Source of the DNA: Bacteroidaceae bacterium
GTDB lineage: Bacteria; Bacteroidota; Bacteroidia; Bacteroidales; Bacteroidaceae
Direction of reading: 5' to 3'
Assembly: GCA_017542145.1 (NCBI GenBank)
Contig: JAFXXQ010000028.1
Location: 1-64,000 of the forward strand
DNA: 64,000 bases
Under the pieces are notes generated by a model. The model saw nothing but the letters and a program-made list of their open reading frames with translations, ran no database searches and had not been told where the DNA came from. Numbering within the stretch: the first letter of the stretch is position 1; each line of letters opens with the position of its first letter. A program made the translations under genes and the position numbers. Below, one piece after another: positions 7,274-16,722 of this stretch.

Positions 7274-8941
7274 CTATTTGCCGTATTCGCCCATTACGAA
7301 TGAATACCATTCGGGAGTGAGTTTTTCCTTTAGATAATAGCGGCGGTTGTGGACGGCGTGAACGTTTGATTGCGAACAGTAGGCGATGTGCTCCGTATCG
7401 AATCCCAACAACTTCATGGCAATGTACTCCAGTGCCAAATGGGAAACCTTGGCATTATTATTCAAAAAATCCAGGAATACGTCGGCGAACAGACTATGTA
7501 GATAGGCATTGAATTCGCTCATTTCCTTTGCTGGCATAACCTTCTCTTTGGATAATATGTCGAGCCTGTGCTCTGACAGATATTTTTTCCAACGGCTTGC
7601 GGCAAATTGTTCGCGGTAGAGTTTCACCCGCTCCTGCTCAATGGCAAATTGCTGTAGGAATAGGGATTCTTCTGCCGGGTTGCTTTCCACCCCGTTCTGT
7701 TCCTCGTCGTTCACGTTCTGATCGATCTGCCGTTGCTTGAGGGCATTCAGTTCCTGCTCAAACTGCAACCTTTCATTCTTGCGTTTGCGCTCAATGAGCA
7801 GCAGAGTGATAATGAATGCCGAAAGCAGGACAACCCCCACGAACCGCCATCGCATATTGCGGGCCCTCATCTGCTGATCGTGAATCTCCACGATATGCTT
7901 ATCCTTTATCTCGGCGATTTCCCGCTGCTTGTTCATCGTATAAATGGAATCCAATAAGCTCTTATACTGGTCGATGAAGAACCGCGTGGAATCGGGTTTG
8001 TTCAGAAGCGGAGCCACGCTGGCCAGCCCTTCATACGATGTACATTGGACATAGATATCGGAACTATTTCGTATAGCTTTCTTGTAGTATTCGTAAGCCG
8101 TTGCGGGCTGCCTTTGTTGGGCGAGAATGTCGGCTTTCAGCATCAGCAAAGCCCCATTTCCTTTCCCCCAATACCCTCCTATTTTTTCCAAATAGGCTAA
8201 GGCTCCCTCAATGTCGTGCTGATGATAAAACCGTAGTTTCGCTAACTGAAAATAAGTTGTAAAACGAATATGGTTTATAGTTTTTGTATTGCACAAGACA
8301 CGCCGAAACAAGCTATCAGTTAAATTGTCATCATCTTTATACAATGCAGCTGTTCCCATGTAATAGTCAGCATAACTGATGTTCGCCGAATCGGAGTTGC
8401 AGATCTCTGTCTGACGGTAACGTCCCAAAGCCACCCAGGCACTATCCACCATATAGTGCTTGGAATAAAGAAGTCCCAAATGAAGTAAGCTATGAGCATA
8501 ATATTTGTTGGTCGTATCGGGAAAGAGCGTGGTAGCCCGAAGCTGTGCTTCAATGGCATCCAAATCGCGGTGCAGCCCAATGTAGGTGCAGCCGAGATAG
8601 TGCTGGGCGAGGGCGGCATGTCGGTTCTTGCGCTTGGTGCCGTAGTAGTCCGTAGCAAGAAGGATGAGGGAGTCGGACGTGAGCGGGACGTTACATTTGT
8701 AGTCGGCCTGCGTGCGAAGGAGGGCGTAGAGGGCAGCATCTCTAGATTGAAAATTGAAAATTGAAGATTGAAGATTGAGGCTGTCCAGCACGGCGCGGGC
8801 GGCGTGGGGGTCGGTCTCCATGAGGGCCTCGGCACGCTGCAGAGCATCGCGGCACGACGTATCGCTGCACGACAACAGTCCAACTACTGCCATCAGCAGC
8901 AGGGCTTTTTTCAAAAGGAGGCTGCTCTTACTTTTTTTCAT
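7274..8941 (-). CDS. TPR-repeat membrane lipoprotein with cytoplasmic regulator-like tail
   Basis: A 555-aa protein. A lipobox-like signal (VVGLLSCSD) comes first, then about 300 residues of tetratricopeptide-type helices. One transmembrane helix follows (WRFVGVVLLSAFIITLLLI, about residue 360), then a charged coiled coil (ERKRKNERLQFEQELNALKQ) and a C-terminal helical domain containing VSHLALEYIAMKLLGFDTEH. This TPR/TM/coiled-coil/helical layout is common in Bacteroidales proteins thought to act as membrane-bound regulators. The start at 8941 is chosen because the promoter at 8958-8989 lies just upstream. A five-copy heptamer array is inside the coding sequence (8745-8779). Confidence 0.75.
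   Translation of the reverse strand: MKKSKSSLLLKKALLLMAVVGLLSCSDTSCRDALQRAEALMETDPHAARAVLDSLNLQSSIFNFQSRDAALYALLRTQADYKCNVPLTSDSLILLATDYYGTKRKNRHAALAQHYLGCTYIGLHRDLDAIEAQLRATTLFPDTTNKYYAHSLLHLGLLYSKHYMVDSAWVALGRYRQTEICNSDSANISYADYYMGTAALYKDDDNLTDSLFRRVLCNTKTINHIRFTTYFQLAKLRFYHQHDIEGALAYLEKIGGYWGKGNGALLMLKADILAQQRQPATAYEYYKKAIRNSSDIYVQCTSYEGLASVAPLLNKPDSTRFFIDQYKSLLDSIYTMNKQREIAEIKDKHIVEIHDQQMRARNMRWRFVGVVLLSAFIITLLLIERKRKNERLQFEQELNALKQRQIDQNVNDEEQNGVESNPAEESLFLQQFAIEQERVKLYREQFAASRWKKYLSEHRLDILSKEKVMPAKEMSEFNAYLHSLFADVFLDFLNNNAKVSHLALEYIAMKLLGFDTEHIAYCSQSNVHAVHNRRYYLKEKLTPEWYSFVMGEYGK
8745..8779. repeat. Five tandem heptamers inside the TPR gene
   Basis: Five consecutive 7-mers: GATTGAA, AATTGAA, AATTGAA, GATTGAA, GATTGAG. 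They encode part of SLNLQSSIFNFQS near the start of the mature protein. Because 7 is not a multiple of 3, gain or loss of one unit would change the frame. Confidence 0.85.
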
Positions 8942-8957
8942 CTTCAAAAATCTGCTG

Positions 8958-8989
8958 CGAAGGTACGACGCAGCAGCCAAAAATGCAAA
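8958..8989 (-). promoter_or_regulatory. Promoter of the TPR protein gene
   Basis: On the minus strand TTTG (8986-8989) and TACCTTCG (8958-8965) are 20 nt apart, giving a start of transcription only a few nucleotides before the ATG at 8941. Confidence 0.65.
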
Positions 8990-9024
8990 CAAAATGCCGA
9001 AATTGTTTAAGGGATAACAGAGGT

Positions 9025-9903
9025 TTATTCCTCGTTCTTCTCGAAGAATGCGATGCGGCGGGTGGTCTCGTCCTGCATGACGCTGAGCTTGTGGATGGCC
9101 TGCAGCGCCTGAGCCAGCTCATAGACGTCGGCAATGGCACGGGTGTCGAAGGCCGTGAGGGTGGTAGCCCAGTTCGTGTCGCCCAGATAGTCCACCTTGA
9201 CGGCTTCGCCAGCGTGGAGGGCCATCCAGGCAATGACGCCACCATCCGACTCGCCGAGCACGAAGTCGTTGCGCTCTGTTTTCGCCAGCGCGTCAGACGA
9301 CTCGTAGGTGTTGTCCACCGTGGCCGTCTGGGCGAACGTGCCGCCTGCAGAGACCTTCACAGCATGGTGGTGGATGTACTTTGCGCCGCGCCAGAAGGAG
9401 GTGAGCGTCATGCGTCCATGTTCATCGACAGTAGCGCGCAGATAACAGCGCTGGGCATTGCGGGCAAGCTGCTGCGAGGGGGCGTAGTAGAGGCCTAAAT
9501 CCTGATACTGAGCATCTTTTTCGAAGATGAAACGCTGCGGCTTTCCATCCCCGCCACCCAGAATCTCCTCGACACGGGCACGGCTGATGGTGAGCAAGCT
9601 ATCGGTGTAGGCGTAGTTGCGATGAGCCTCAGCGAGCTCCACCTTACGCATCAGGGCGATGCCGGCCTTGCGGGCCTCGAAGGCTTTGGGATAGACGGCC
9701 TTGATGCTGTCAATCTGTGCCTTTGCCTCGTCGAAGCGCCCAGCCTCGAAAGCTGTCTGCGCAGCCGTCAGAAAGCGCCCCGCCGCCTTCTCCACATCCT
9801 CTCCACAGGAGAGGAGGAAGAAGGAGGAGCAACCCAGCAATAGAGTTATCAAACGGACAGATAACGCCTTTTCTTTCACGCCTTTGAGCATTTTATTTTT
9901 CAT
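9025..9903 (-). CDS. Hypothetical lipoprotein with helical N-terminal domain
   Basis: A 292-aa protein with a lipoprotein signal (SSFFLLSCGED, Cys near residue 33). Next comes a TPR-like helical stretch (FLTAAQTAFEAGRFDEAKAQ), a beta-rich middle (LGLYYAPSQQLARNAQRCYL, VDEHGRMTLTSFWRG) and a C-terminal helical part. No family is recognised with confidence. It follows fucI by only 9 nt and is probably the last gene of the cutC/GH110/thioesterase/fucI unit. It may have an envelope role in that pathway, which is inference. A second in-frame Met lies four codons in. Confidence 0.65.
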   Translation of the reverse strand: MKNKMLKGVKEKALSVRLITLLLGCSSFFLLSCGEDVEKAAGRFLTAAQTAFEAGRFDEAKAQIDSIKAVYPKAFEARKAGIALMRKVELAEAHRNYAYTDSLLTISRARVEEILGGGDGKPQRFIFEKDAQYQDLGLYYAPSQQLARNAQRCYLRATVDEHGRMTLTSFWRGAKYIHHHAVKVSAGGTFAQTATVDNTYESSDALAKTERNDFVLGESDGGVIAWMALHAGEAVKVDYLGDTNWATTLTAFDTRAIADVYELAQALQAIHKLSVMQDETTRRIAFFEKNEE

Positions 9904-9912
9904 TTTTCGATG

Positions 9913-11730
9913 TTATTTGTACAGCGGGCCGAAGTTGGTGCAGGCACGGAAGTCGGCCCCTTCCTTGTCCATGCCAAAGGCGTTCCATGCAGCGGGACGG
10001 AAGATATCCGCGTCGGCTACGTTGTGCATGCAGACGGGGATGCGCAGCATGGAGCAGAGCGTGATGAGGTCGGCACCCACATGCCCATACACGATGGCGC
10101 CGTGATTGGCTCCCCAGCAGTTCATCACCGAATAGACGTCCTTGAAGCAGTCCTTCGTGGGGTCGAGGCGCGGCGTGAACCACGTGGTAGGCCAAGTGGG
10201 GTCGGTACGCTTGTCGAGGATGTCGTGGACTTCGGGGTCGAGGTCAACCGTCCATCCTTCAGCAAGTTGCAGCACAGGGCCGAGGCCTTGCACCATATTC
10301 AGGCGCATCATCGTCATCGGCATGCCGCCCTTAGTGACGAAGTGCGAGCTATAGCCTCCTCCGCGGAAGTAGTCGCGGTCGGCAGGCATCCAATTGGTCG
10401 CTTTCAGACAGGCTTCGACGTCCTGGTCGGTCAGCTCCCAGTGAGGCTTGATGGTGGGCTTGCCGTCCTTATCGGTGGCAGCACCCGTAGCATCGAGCGT
10501 CGTGGCACCACTGTTGATGAGATGGATGAAGCCGCCTGCTGCAGCAGCTTCTGGACGCTTACCTGCCACGCGCTCCACAGCCTCAGGACTCCAATAGGTG
10601 CGGATGTCGGAGAACATCACACCACGATTGGTGAGCAGGTGACCGAAAAGCATCGTCATACCGTTGAGGAAGTCGTTCTCGGTGGCCAGAATTTTCGCCT
10701 CACGTTTGCCGTTCCAATCGAACGAGGTGCAGAGCATCGACTCGGGGAAGTCGAAGTTAGGCTTATAGTCCGTCCATTGACGCTGGCCCTGCACACCGCC
10801 CACGATGGCGTTGTGTCCCAGAGCTTCTTCCTTGTAGCCCATCTCGAGCAGGCGCGGGTTACCTTCCATGAGGTCGCGGATAATCATCATCGTCTTGACG
10901 GTGAACTCCCAGTCGGCATCTTTCTCCTCGCGGTTCTTGCCCTTACCCTTGCCGTTGAAGGTGGTCATCGGCGTGCCAGGGAAGAGGGGACGGTCCTCGT
11001 TATAGTCGTGACCCTCCTGAGGCTTGCAGTATCTTTCTACCCATTCCATCGCATTTTTGAACTCCTCGGGGTCGAAGATATTGAAATCGACGCGACGCAG
11101 GATTTCGACGAGCGAGACATATTCTGTACGCATTCCCAGGTACTCCTGCAGGAAGTCGGCGTTGACGATGGAGCCGGCGATGCCCATGCAGGTGTTGCCA
11201 AGCGAGAGGTATGACTTGCCGCGCATGGTGGCCACAGCCTGGGCAGCACGGGTAAAGCGCAGAATCTTCTCCGCCACGTCGGCAGGGATGGTGTTGTCGT
11301 CAAGATCCTGCACATCATGGCCGTAGATGCCGAAGGCGGGCAGCCCTTTCTGGGCATGGGCGGCGAGGACAGCAGCCAGATAGACAGCGCCCGGGCGCTC
11401 GGTGCCGTTGAAGCCCCACACGGCCTTCGGCCAATGGGGACTCATGTCCATGGTCTCGGAGCCGTAGCACCAGCAGCTGGTGACAGTGATGGTGGCGCCG
11501 ACGCCCTCGCGTTCGAACTTCTCCTGGCAGGCAGCAGCCTCGGCCACACGGCCGATGGTGCCGTCGGCAATGACGCACTCCACAGGACTGCCGTCGCCGT
11601 TGCGGAGGGTGGTGGTGATTAACTCGGCTACGGCATGTGCCAGCGCCATGGTCTTGTTCTCAAGGCTTTCGCGAACGCCGCCTTGGCGTCCGTCGATGGT
11701 GGGACGAATCCCGATTTTGGGGTACTTCAT
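9913..11730 (-). CDS. fucI: L-fucose isomerase
   Basis: Converts L-fucose to L-fuculose (also D-arabinose to D-ribulose) in the cytoplasm, the first step of fucose use. At 605 aa it is close to the usual length. The start matches the family ([20 protein letters not shown]). Metal/catalytic residues are present: Glu351 in [10 protein letters not shown] and Asp375 in [10 protein letters not shown], with the same 24-residue spacing as E337/D361 of the E. coli enzyme. The C-terminal [14 protein letters not shown] supplies the ligand His. It lies in an operon with a GH110 alpha-galactosidase, and a GH29 fucosidase is elsewhere in the window, pointing to fucosylated glycans as substrate. No fuculokinase or aldolase is seen nearby. 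Confidence 0.95.
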   Translation of the reverse strand: MKYPKIGIRPTIDGRQGGVRESLENKTMALAHAVAELITTTLRNGDGSPVECVIADGTIGRVAEAAACQEKFEREGVGATITVTSCWCYGSETMDMSPHWPKAVWGFNGTERPGAVYLAAVLAAHAQKGLPAFGIYGHDVQDLDDNTIPADVAEKILRFTRAAQAVATMRGKSYLSLGNTCMGIAGSIVNADFLQEYLGMRTEYVSLVEILRRVDFNIFDPEEFKNAMEWVERYCKPQEGHDYNEDRPLFPGTPMTTFNGKGKGKNREEKDADWEFTVKTMMIIRDLMEGNPRLLEMGYKEEALGHNAIVGGVQGQRQWTDYKPNFDFPESMLCTSFDWNGKREAKILATENDFLNGMTMLFGHLLTNRGVMFSDIRTYWSPEAVERVAGKRPEAAAAGGFIHLINSGATTLDATGAATDKDGKPTIKPHWELTDQDVEACLKATNWMPADRDYFRGGGYSSHFVTKGGMPMTMMRLNMVQGLGPVLQLAEGWTVDLDPEVHDILDKRTDPTWPTTWFTPRLDPTKDCFKDVYSVMNCWGANHGAIVYGHVGADLITLCSMLRIPVCMHNVADADIFRPAAWNAFGMDKEGADFRACTNFGPLYK

Positions 11731-11758
11731 GGTTATAGTGGTTTATGGGTTTATAAGT

Positions 11759-12514
11759 TTACGAGTTTATGAGATTAAAGATAGCTTTGGCGCGGGAGGC
11801 GACGGTGCCGTCGGCTTTGCGGAGCTCGAGGTCGTATTCGTCGGCATTGGCGTTAGAGACATAGACAGCGAGCTCCTCGCCGTAGCGGCACTCGGTGCTG
11901 TAGCTGATTTCGAAACGATGGACGGGGCGCTCACGCAACAGCTCCAGCGGCAGCGCACCGAGGTAGTGCTCGATGTAGCGGATGCTGTTGAAGTGGCCGT
12001 TGTAGTCGATGTCGCAGAAGAGCGGACGAAAGGTGTATGCCGGCTCGGTGGCGGTGACACGGGCACGGGTGGTGCGCGCAATGGGGCAGTCGGGGTGCTC
12101 GGGTGCCACACAATCGACATGGTCGGGGAGCGCCTGCGCAATGTCCAACGCCTGACGCGTGTCCAAGTCCATCAGCGCCCACACGGAGGTGGCATAGCCT
12201 ATGGCCTTGCCCGCCGCATCGAAGATGGCAAAATGACGGTTGGAGAAGAAGCGCGACACGCTGTCAATCCACGTCTTGATGGAGTATGTCTCAAATTCGT
12301 AGGGATAGTGGTCCATCTGGATGAGCAGACGCGAGAACACCCACGCCTGGTGCTGCTCCAGCAAGGCTTGACGCCCGATGCCCAGCTTCTCGGCATGGGA
12401 CGCCGCGGTGTTCAGCAGCTGATTGCCCAGCACCGCCAGCGAGAGGTGCGACGTGCAGTCGGAGTGGAAGGACTCGACGATAAAATGGCTTTCGCCTATC
12501 AGAGGTACGTTCAC
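11759..12514 (-). CDS. Acyl-ACP thioesterase
   Basis: A double hot-dog fold thioesterase of the acyl-ACP TE family that releases fatty acids from acyl carrier protein. Visible features are LGIGRQALLEQHQAWVFSR, FFSNRHFAIFDAAGKAIGYA and, in the second domain, the active-site-type DIDYNGHFNSIRYIEH. The chosen start is a GTG at 12514 (VNVPLIGESHF), one nucleotide after the stop of the GH110 gene. A longer ATG frame from 12577 would overlap that gene by 62 nt and lacks conserved sequence. A lipid enzyme between two glycan genes is unexpected; the arrangement suggests translational coupling rather than a shared pathway. Confidence 0.85.
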   Translation of the reverse strand: MNVPLIGESHFIVESFHSDCTSHLSLAVLGNQLLNTAASHAEKLGIGRQALLEQHQAWVFSRLLIQMDHYPYEFETYSIKTWIDSVSRFFSNRHFAIFDAAGKAIGYATSVWALMDLDTRQALDIAQALPDHVDCVAPEHPDCPIARTTRARVTATEPAYTFRPLFCDIDYNGHFNSIRYIEHYLGALPLELLRERPVHRFEISYSTECRYGEELAVYVSNANADEYDLELRKADGTVASRAKAIFNLINS

Positions 12515-12515
12515 T

Positions 12516-14240
12516 TTATTCTTGGATGTTAATGTTCTTACAGTCGTCGAGGACGCGGAAATGCTCGGTGGTGCCACGCAGATAGGGATAGTCGGTGGTC
12601 ATCTCGATGCGGTTACCCCGGAAGGTGAGGCCATCGACGGAGTAGAGGTAGAGGATGCGGGGGTCGAACACACGGAAAGTGTTGTCCTCGATGGTGATGC
12701 CACGGTGGTAGCACTCACCGCTGGTGCGGTCGGGCACGCCGCTGCCCACGCTGATGCAGGCATTGCCCCAGACACGGTAGCCGAAGTTGCAGTTCTCGAA
12801 GACGTTATTCCGGATGGTGACGTCGCGCACGCCGGATTGCTCGAACCAGTAGTTGCCGTCGCCCTCGAAGAGGATGGCAGCGCCGGGGATGTGGAAGTAG
12901 TTGTTCTCGAGCACCATCTTACCACGCGAACCTAGCAGCAGTCCGCGGGCACGGTTGCCGCTGAAGGTGCAGCCGCTGATGAGCACGTCGGGATAGGCAT
13001 CGTCGGCAGCCACCACCATGTCGGGCTCGATGCCTTCGGGCAGGTCGGCGGTGAAGGTGACATTGGTGATGTGGCGGTTGAGCACCTCGACGCTCTTCAC
13101 CGTGGCGCGGCACAGCTGCGTCATCGTCTTGTTACGCACAATCTCCACCGTCATGCCGGGGCGGAGGAACTGCAGGCCCTGCTGGGCACCGTTGCGCCAG
13201 CTGAGCTGGAGGCTGCGGGGCGACGTCTGACGGTCGATTCCCATGTAAAGGCCGTGAATGTTGGTGGCATCGTCCTTCTGATTGCGGAAGGTGCAATCAA
13301 TCATGCGGATGTAGCCGCTGCAATTGACGAAGTGGGTGGCATCGGCGGTGATGCTCACCACACGTCCCTTGCCGGGCGAGGGGACGATGACGAGCTTGTT
13401 AAGCTCGATGTTACGGCTCATTTGGGCTATCACGCCCATGCCGCCGCAATGGTAGAGATTGACGTCTTTGATGAGGATATCGTGGCTGTCGGCGACGAAG
13501 AAACCTGGGTTGAGGCGTGCGGCAGCACCCAGCACCATCACGTTGCCCACTGTGGCCTTGATGTTCTCCTTATGGATGCGATAGAGGCGGTCGCCAATCT
13601 GTTCGGCGGGCAGCGTCTGACGTGAGAGCCAGTAGTCGTTGGCATCGAAGGCCACTTCGTCCTTCACAGGGTCGTATTCGAGCATATTGCCGAAGGGGTA
13701 GGTTTCCCATTCATTGTCCATGATGTAGAGGCAGCCGTTGTCGAGGCCGATGCGGTAGTCGGCGGGGAACTCGACGTCGAGGTAGCCGTCGCCCGTGGCA
13801 CGAATGAGGCCTTCGGAGTGGAAGGTATGGGTGTAGTCGATGGAGAGATTGCTGATGGTGATGTCAGCACAGTCCTGCAGGCTGAAGGGGGAGATGAAGC
13901 CTGTGAAGAGTAGGATGGTGTTCTGGCCGCGCACGGTGAAGTGGCTCATGCCTCCCAGATCAAAGGCGATGTGTTTGAGGCTCTCGTCGTTGTTGCTGAT
14001 GCACTGGTAGCGCTCGTACGAGGCTTCGGGGCGGATGTTGAGCACCCCTTCGGGCAACACCAGCTCGGCAGCATGGGTGCGGCGGCACTCGTCGAGGGCA
14101 GCGCGGATGGCTGGCATCGCATCGTCCTTGTCCGCTTCGGTAAGGTAGTCACTCAGATACACCGTGCCTCCACCGCTCCCTGCACACGAGGCAAACAGCA
14201 GGGCTGTTGTGGCCCAAAAGGCAAAAAAACGCTTTTTCAT
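12516..14240 (-). CDS. GH110 alpha-1,3-galactosidase lipoprotein
   Basis: A 574-aa right-handed parallel beta-helix enzyme of the GH110 type, which removes terminal alpha-1,3-galactose, as in blood-group B antigen or linear alpha-Gal. It has a lipoprotein signal (ALLFASCAGSGG) so is likely periplasmic or surface-anchored. The family-like features are GGMSHFTVRGQNTILLFTGF, repeated helix coils (ISGCTFSGNRARGLLLGSRG, VRDVTIRNNVFENCNFGY) and an Asp-rich FRNQKDDATNIHG region. It starts 18 nt after cutC ends and is followed by the thioesterase and fucI. Removing alpha-Gal exposes fucosylated cores, so the pairing with fucI makes metabolic sense. Confidence 0.85.
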   Translation of the reverse strand: MKKRFFAFWATTALLFASCAGSGGGTVYLSDYLTEADKDDAMPAIRAALDECRRTHAAELVLPEGVLNIRPEASYERYQCISNNDESLKHIAFDLGGMSHFTVRGQNTILLFTGFISPFSLQDCADITISNLSIDYTHTFHSEGLIRATGDGYLDVEFPADYRIGLDNGCLYIMDNEWETYPFGNMLEYDPVKDEVAFDANDYWLSRQTLPAEQIGDRLYRIHKENIKATVGNVMVLGAAARLNPGFFVADSHDILIKDVNLYHCGGMGVIAQMSRNIELNKLVIVPSPGKGRVVSITADATHFVNCSGYIRMIDCTFRNQKDDATNIHGLYMGIDRQTSPRSLQLSWRNGAQQGLQFLRPGMTVEIVRNKTMTQLCRATVKSVEVLNRHITNVTFTADLPEGIEPDMVVAADDAYPDVLISGCTFSGNRARGLLLGSRGKMVLENNYFHIPGAAILFEGDGNYWFEQSGVRDVTIRNNVFENCNFGYRVWGNACISVGSGVPDRTSGECYHRGITIEDNTFRVFDPRILYLYSVDGLTFRGNRIEMTTDYPYLRGTTEHFRVLDDCKNINIQE

Positions 14241-14258
14241 ATTCCTATTTAATTTCGG

Positions 14259-14951
14259 TTAATCTTCATTTTCGATTATCAATTTTCTCTCCCATCCCTC
14301 CAGGCAAGAGGAGTGGAACTCCGTAGCAGCGGTAGCCACCGCCAGCGGGACTATGTTGTGCGGCCGTATGCCCCCACCTGCCAGGATGACAGGGCCTGTG
14401 CCGTGTTGGCTTTTCCTGACCAGCTCGGCCAGCAGCCCGCATCCCTTAACTGCCGATGGGGCATGGCCAGAGGTAAGGAGGCGTGCGATGCCCAAGGAAG
14501 CGATGTCGGCGTAGGCCTGCAGCGGATAACGGCAGACATCGAATGCCCGGTGAAAGGTGACGGGAAGCCCTTCGGCAGCGCCAATGAGCCGACGCATGGT
14601 CTCGCGGTCCACGTCGCCCTCAGGCGTCAGCGCACCGATGACAACTGCATTCACACGTCGTTCATCCCCATCGGGAGTGACGACGGAGAGCTGGCGGATG
14701 CGCTCCACATCACGCGCCATCGTGTCAACCTCTTCCTTCGTATAGACAAAATTGCCAGCGCGGCAGCGCACCAACACATTGACGGGAATGTGCACTGCCG
14801 CCAGTGTAGCCAGGATGTTTTCGTCGGTCGGAGTCAGCCCTTCGAGAGACAACTGCTCGCACAACTCAATGCGCGAGGCTCCGCCCGCTTCGGCACGACG
14901 GGCATCGGCAGCATTCTGGCAACAACATTCAAGGAAAAACGACCTTGTCAT
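14259..14951 (-). CDS. cutC: CutC family protein
   Basis: A TIM-barrel protein of the CutC family (230 aa, normal length). Motifs include FLECCCQNAADARRAEAGGA at the N-terminus, RIELCEQLSLEGLTP, VTFHRAFDVC and ILAGGGIRPHN. CutC was named for copper homeostasis, but its enzymatic role is not settled and a catabolic role has been suggested elsewhere. Here it opens the GH110/thioesterase/fucI run, which favours a sugar-related role over copper handling (inference). It lies 92 nt downstream of rsgA, so it may also receive transcription from the frr promoter. Confidence 0.9.
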   Translation of the reverse strand: MTRSFFLECCCQNAADARRAEAGGASRIELCEQLSLEGLTPTDENILATLAAVHIPVNVLVRCRAGNFVYTKEEVDTMARDVERIRQLSVVTPDGDERRVNAVVIGALTPEGDVDRETMRRLIGAAEGLPVTFHRAFDVCRYPLQAYADIASLGIARLLTSGHAPSAVKGCGLLAELVRKSQHGTGPVILAGGGIRPHNIVPLAVATAATEFHSSCLEGWERKLIIENED

Positions 14952-15043
14952 ATCTTTTTCTACTACGTTTTTTCACTAACTCTACGAATTGTCCGTAAAC
15001 CGCAAAACATTTTTAATTAATCCTAACTCTCAATGATAAAGTT

Positions 15044-15991
15044 TCACCGGTATTTTCCTTCATCCTCGTCGCCAAGCATGGAGAGGTAGGACTGATAGCG
15101 GGAGGGGGCAATGAGCTGTTCTTCCAACGCTCGCAGCACGGCGCAATCGGGTTCATGGGTATGGGTGCAGTTGGCGTAACGGCACTCGCTGGAGAAGCGG
15201 AAAAGCTCGCGGAAATAATGGCTAATCTCACCCCTATCCATGTCGAACGTGCCAAAGCCCTTGATACCCGGCGTATCAATAAGCCACGAATCTTCCCTAG
15301 CGGGCAGCGGAAACATCTCACTGAAGGTGGTGGTGTGCATGCCGGTATTGTGGGCATCGGAAATCGCGGCCGTCTTCTGGCGGACTCCCGGCACGAGGAT
15401 GTTTAGCAGCGTGCTCTTCCCCACGCCGCTGTTTCCGCTGAGCAGCGTCGTCCTACCCTCTAGCGCAGGCAGCAGCGTGAGGGGGGTATCGTTGCCATCG
15501 ACGCACGAAATCAAGTGGCAGGGATAGCCCAATCCTTCGTAGAGCGTAGCCAGCATTGTGGCGATACGGCGTTCGGCCTCATCGTAGCAGTCCATCTTGT
15601 TGATGACGATGCGGACGGGGATGCGGTAGGCTTCGGCGGTAGCGAGAAAACGGTCAATGAAGGTGGTGCTGGTCTCGGGGTAGTTGACGGTGACCAGCAG
15701 CAGGCACTGGTCGACATTGGCAGCAAGGATATGGCTCTGCTTGCTGAGATTAGAGGCCTTGCGTATGATGTAGTTGCGCCGCTCGTCGATGGCGGTAATC
15801 CAGCCCTCGCCGACACCCTCGCCAACACCTGCAGCGAGCGTGAACATCACACGGTCGCCCACCGCCACAGGATTGGTACTGCGGATGCCCTTCAGGCGGA
15901 AGTTGCCCTTCACACGACAATCCACCCGTGCTCCCCCAGAAGTGAGCACGGTGTAATGGCTTCCCGTATTGCGGATGACAAGACCCGTCAT
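15044..15991 (-). CDS. rsgA: Ribosome small subunit-dependent GTPase A
   Basis: A circularly permuted GTPase that assists late 30S maturation. It has an N-terminal OB fold, then G4 (NKMDC), G1 (GNSGVGKST) and G3 (DTPGIKGFG) in the permuted order. The C-terminal zinc region has Cys/His ligands ([16 protein letters not shown]). At 315 aa it is typical. Its ATG shares one base with the frr stop (TGATG), so the two are translationally coupled. Confidence 0.95.
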   Translation of the reverse strand: MTGLVIRNTGSHYTVLTSGGARVDCRVKGNFRLKGIRSTNPVAVGDRVMFTLAAGVGEGVGEGWITAIDERRNYIIRKASNLSKQSHILAANVDQCLLLVTVNYPETSTTFIDRFLATAEAYRIPVRIVINKMDCYDEAERRIATMLATLYEGLGYPCHLISCVDGNDTPLTLLPALEGRTTLLSGNSGVGKSTLLNILVPGVRQKTAAISDAHNTGMHTTTFSEMFPLPAREDSWLIDTPGIKGFGTFDMDRGEISHYFRELFRFSSECRYANCTHTHEPDCAVLRALEEQLIAPSRYQSYLSMLGDEDEGKYR

Positions 15992-16551
15992 CAGACGGTC
16001 ATGATTTCCTTCTCCTTGGCGGCAAACACCTCATCGACTTTCTTGATGAACTTGTCGTGAAGTTTTTGCACTTTCTCTTCGCCGTCCTTCTGGACATCCT
16101 CGGGCATACCCTCCTTGACAGCTTTCTTGAGCGCGTCGATGCAGTCGCGGCGGGCATTGCGGACGCTGATTTTTGCCGTTTCCACCTCCCTGCTGCACTG
16201 CTTCACCAGCTGTTTGCGGCGTTCCTCAGTAAGGGGAGGGATGGAGATGCGGATAATCTCTCCGTTGTTTTCGGGCATGATGCCGAGCGAAGAGTCGATG
16301 ATGGCCTTCTCGATCACACGCACCATACTCTTGTCCCAGGGACGGATGGCAATGGTGCGGGCGTCGGGAGTGGAAACGGAGGCCACATTGTTGAGGGGAA
16401 CGACGGAGCCGTAGCTATCCACACGAATACCGTCAAGCAGACGGATGTCGGCCTTGCCGGCACGGATGTGGGCCAGTTCGTCTTCAATATGCATGATGGC
16501 CATCTCCATCATCTCTTCTGCTTCATTCAAATAGGTTTTCAGATCTTGCAT
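15991..16551 (-). CDS. frr: Ribosome recycling factor
   Basis: A 186-aa RRF that, with EF-G, splits post-termination ribosomes. The three-helix bundle is evident, with the conserved [20 protein letters not shown] segment and the C-terminal [20 protein letters not shown] helix. It has its own promoter (16580-16610) and overlaps rsgA by one base. The divergent neighbour is the VTC operon. Confidence 0.95.
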   Translation of the reverse strand: MQDLKTYLNEAEEMMEMAIMHIEDELAHIRAGKADIRLLDGIRVDSYGSVVPLNNVASVSTPDARTIAIRPWDKSMVRVIEKAIIDSSLGIMPENNGEIIRISIPPLTEERRKQLVKQCSREVETAKISVRNARRDCIDALKKAVKEGMPEDVQKDGEEKVQKLHDKFIKKVDEVFAAKEKEIMTV

Positions 16552-16579
16552 GGTTATAACATTTAATCAGAGTAAGTGA

Positions 16580-16610
16580 CAAAGGTACGTCATTTATTCT
16601 TTTTTCCAAA
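16580..16610 (-). promoter_or_regulatory. Promoter of frr-rsgA
   Basis: On the minus strand TTTG (16607-16610) and TACCTTTG (16580-16587) are separated by 19 nt. Transcription would start about 20-25 nt before the frr ATG at 16551. Confidence 0.75.
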
Positions 16611-16659
16611 GAAAGAGGAGAAAAAATCGTGCCAAAACATCTTTTTTCGGCCAAAAAGA

Positions 16660-16689
16660 TTGGAACGAGGAAAAATATTCCTACATTTG
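16660..16689 (+). promoter_or_regulatory. Promoter of the VTC/DUF4956 operon
   Basis: TTG at 16660-16662 and TACATTTG at 16682-16689, spaced 19 nt, about 34 nt before the ATG at 16723. It is back-to-back with the frr promoter with about 50 nt between their -33 boxes. Confidence 0.75.
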
Positions 16690-16722
16690 CACCCTTAAAG
16701 CGTACTCCTCACATTCGAAGAC

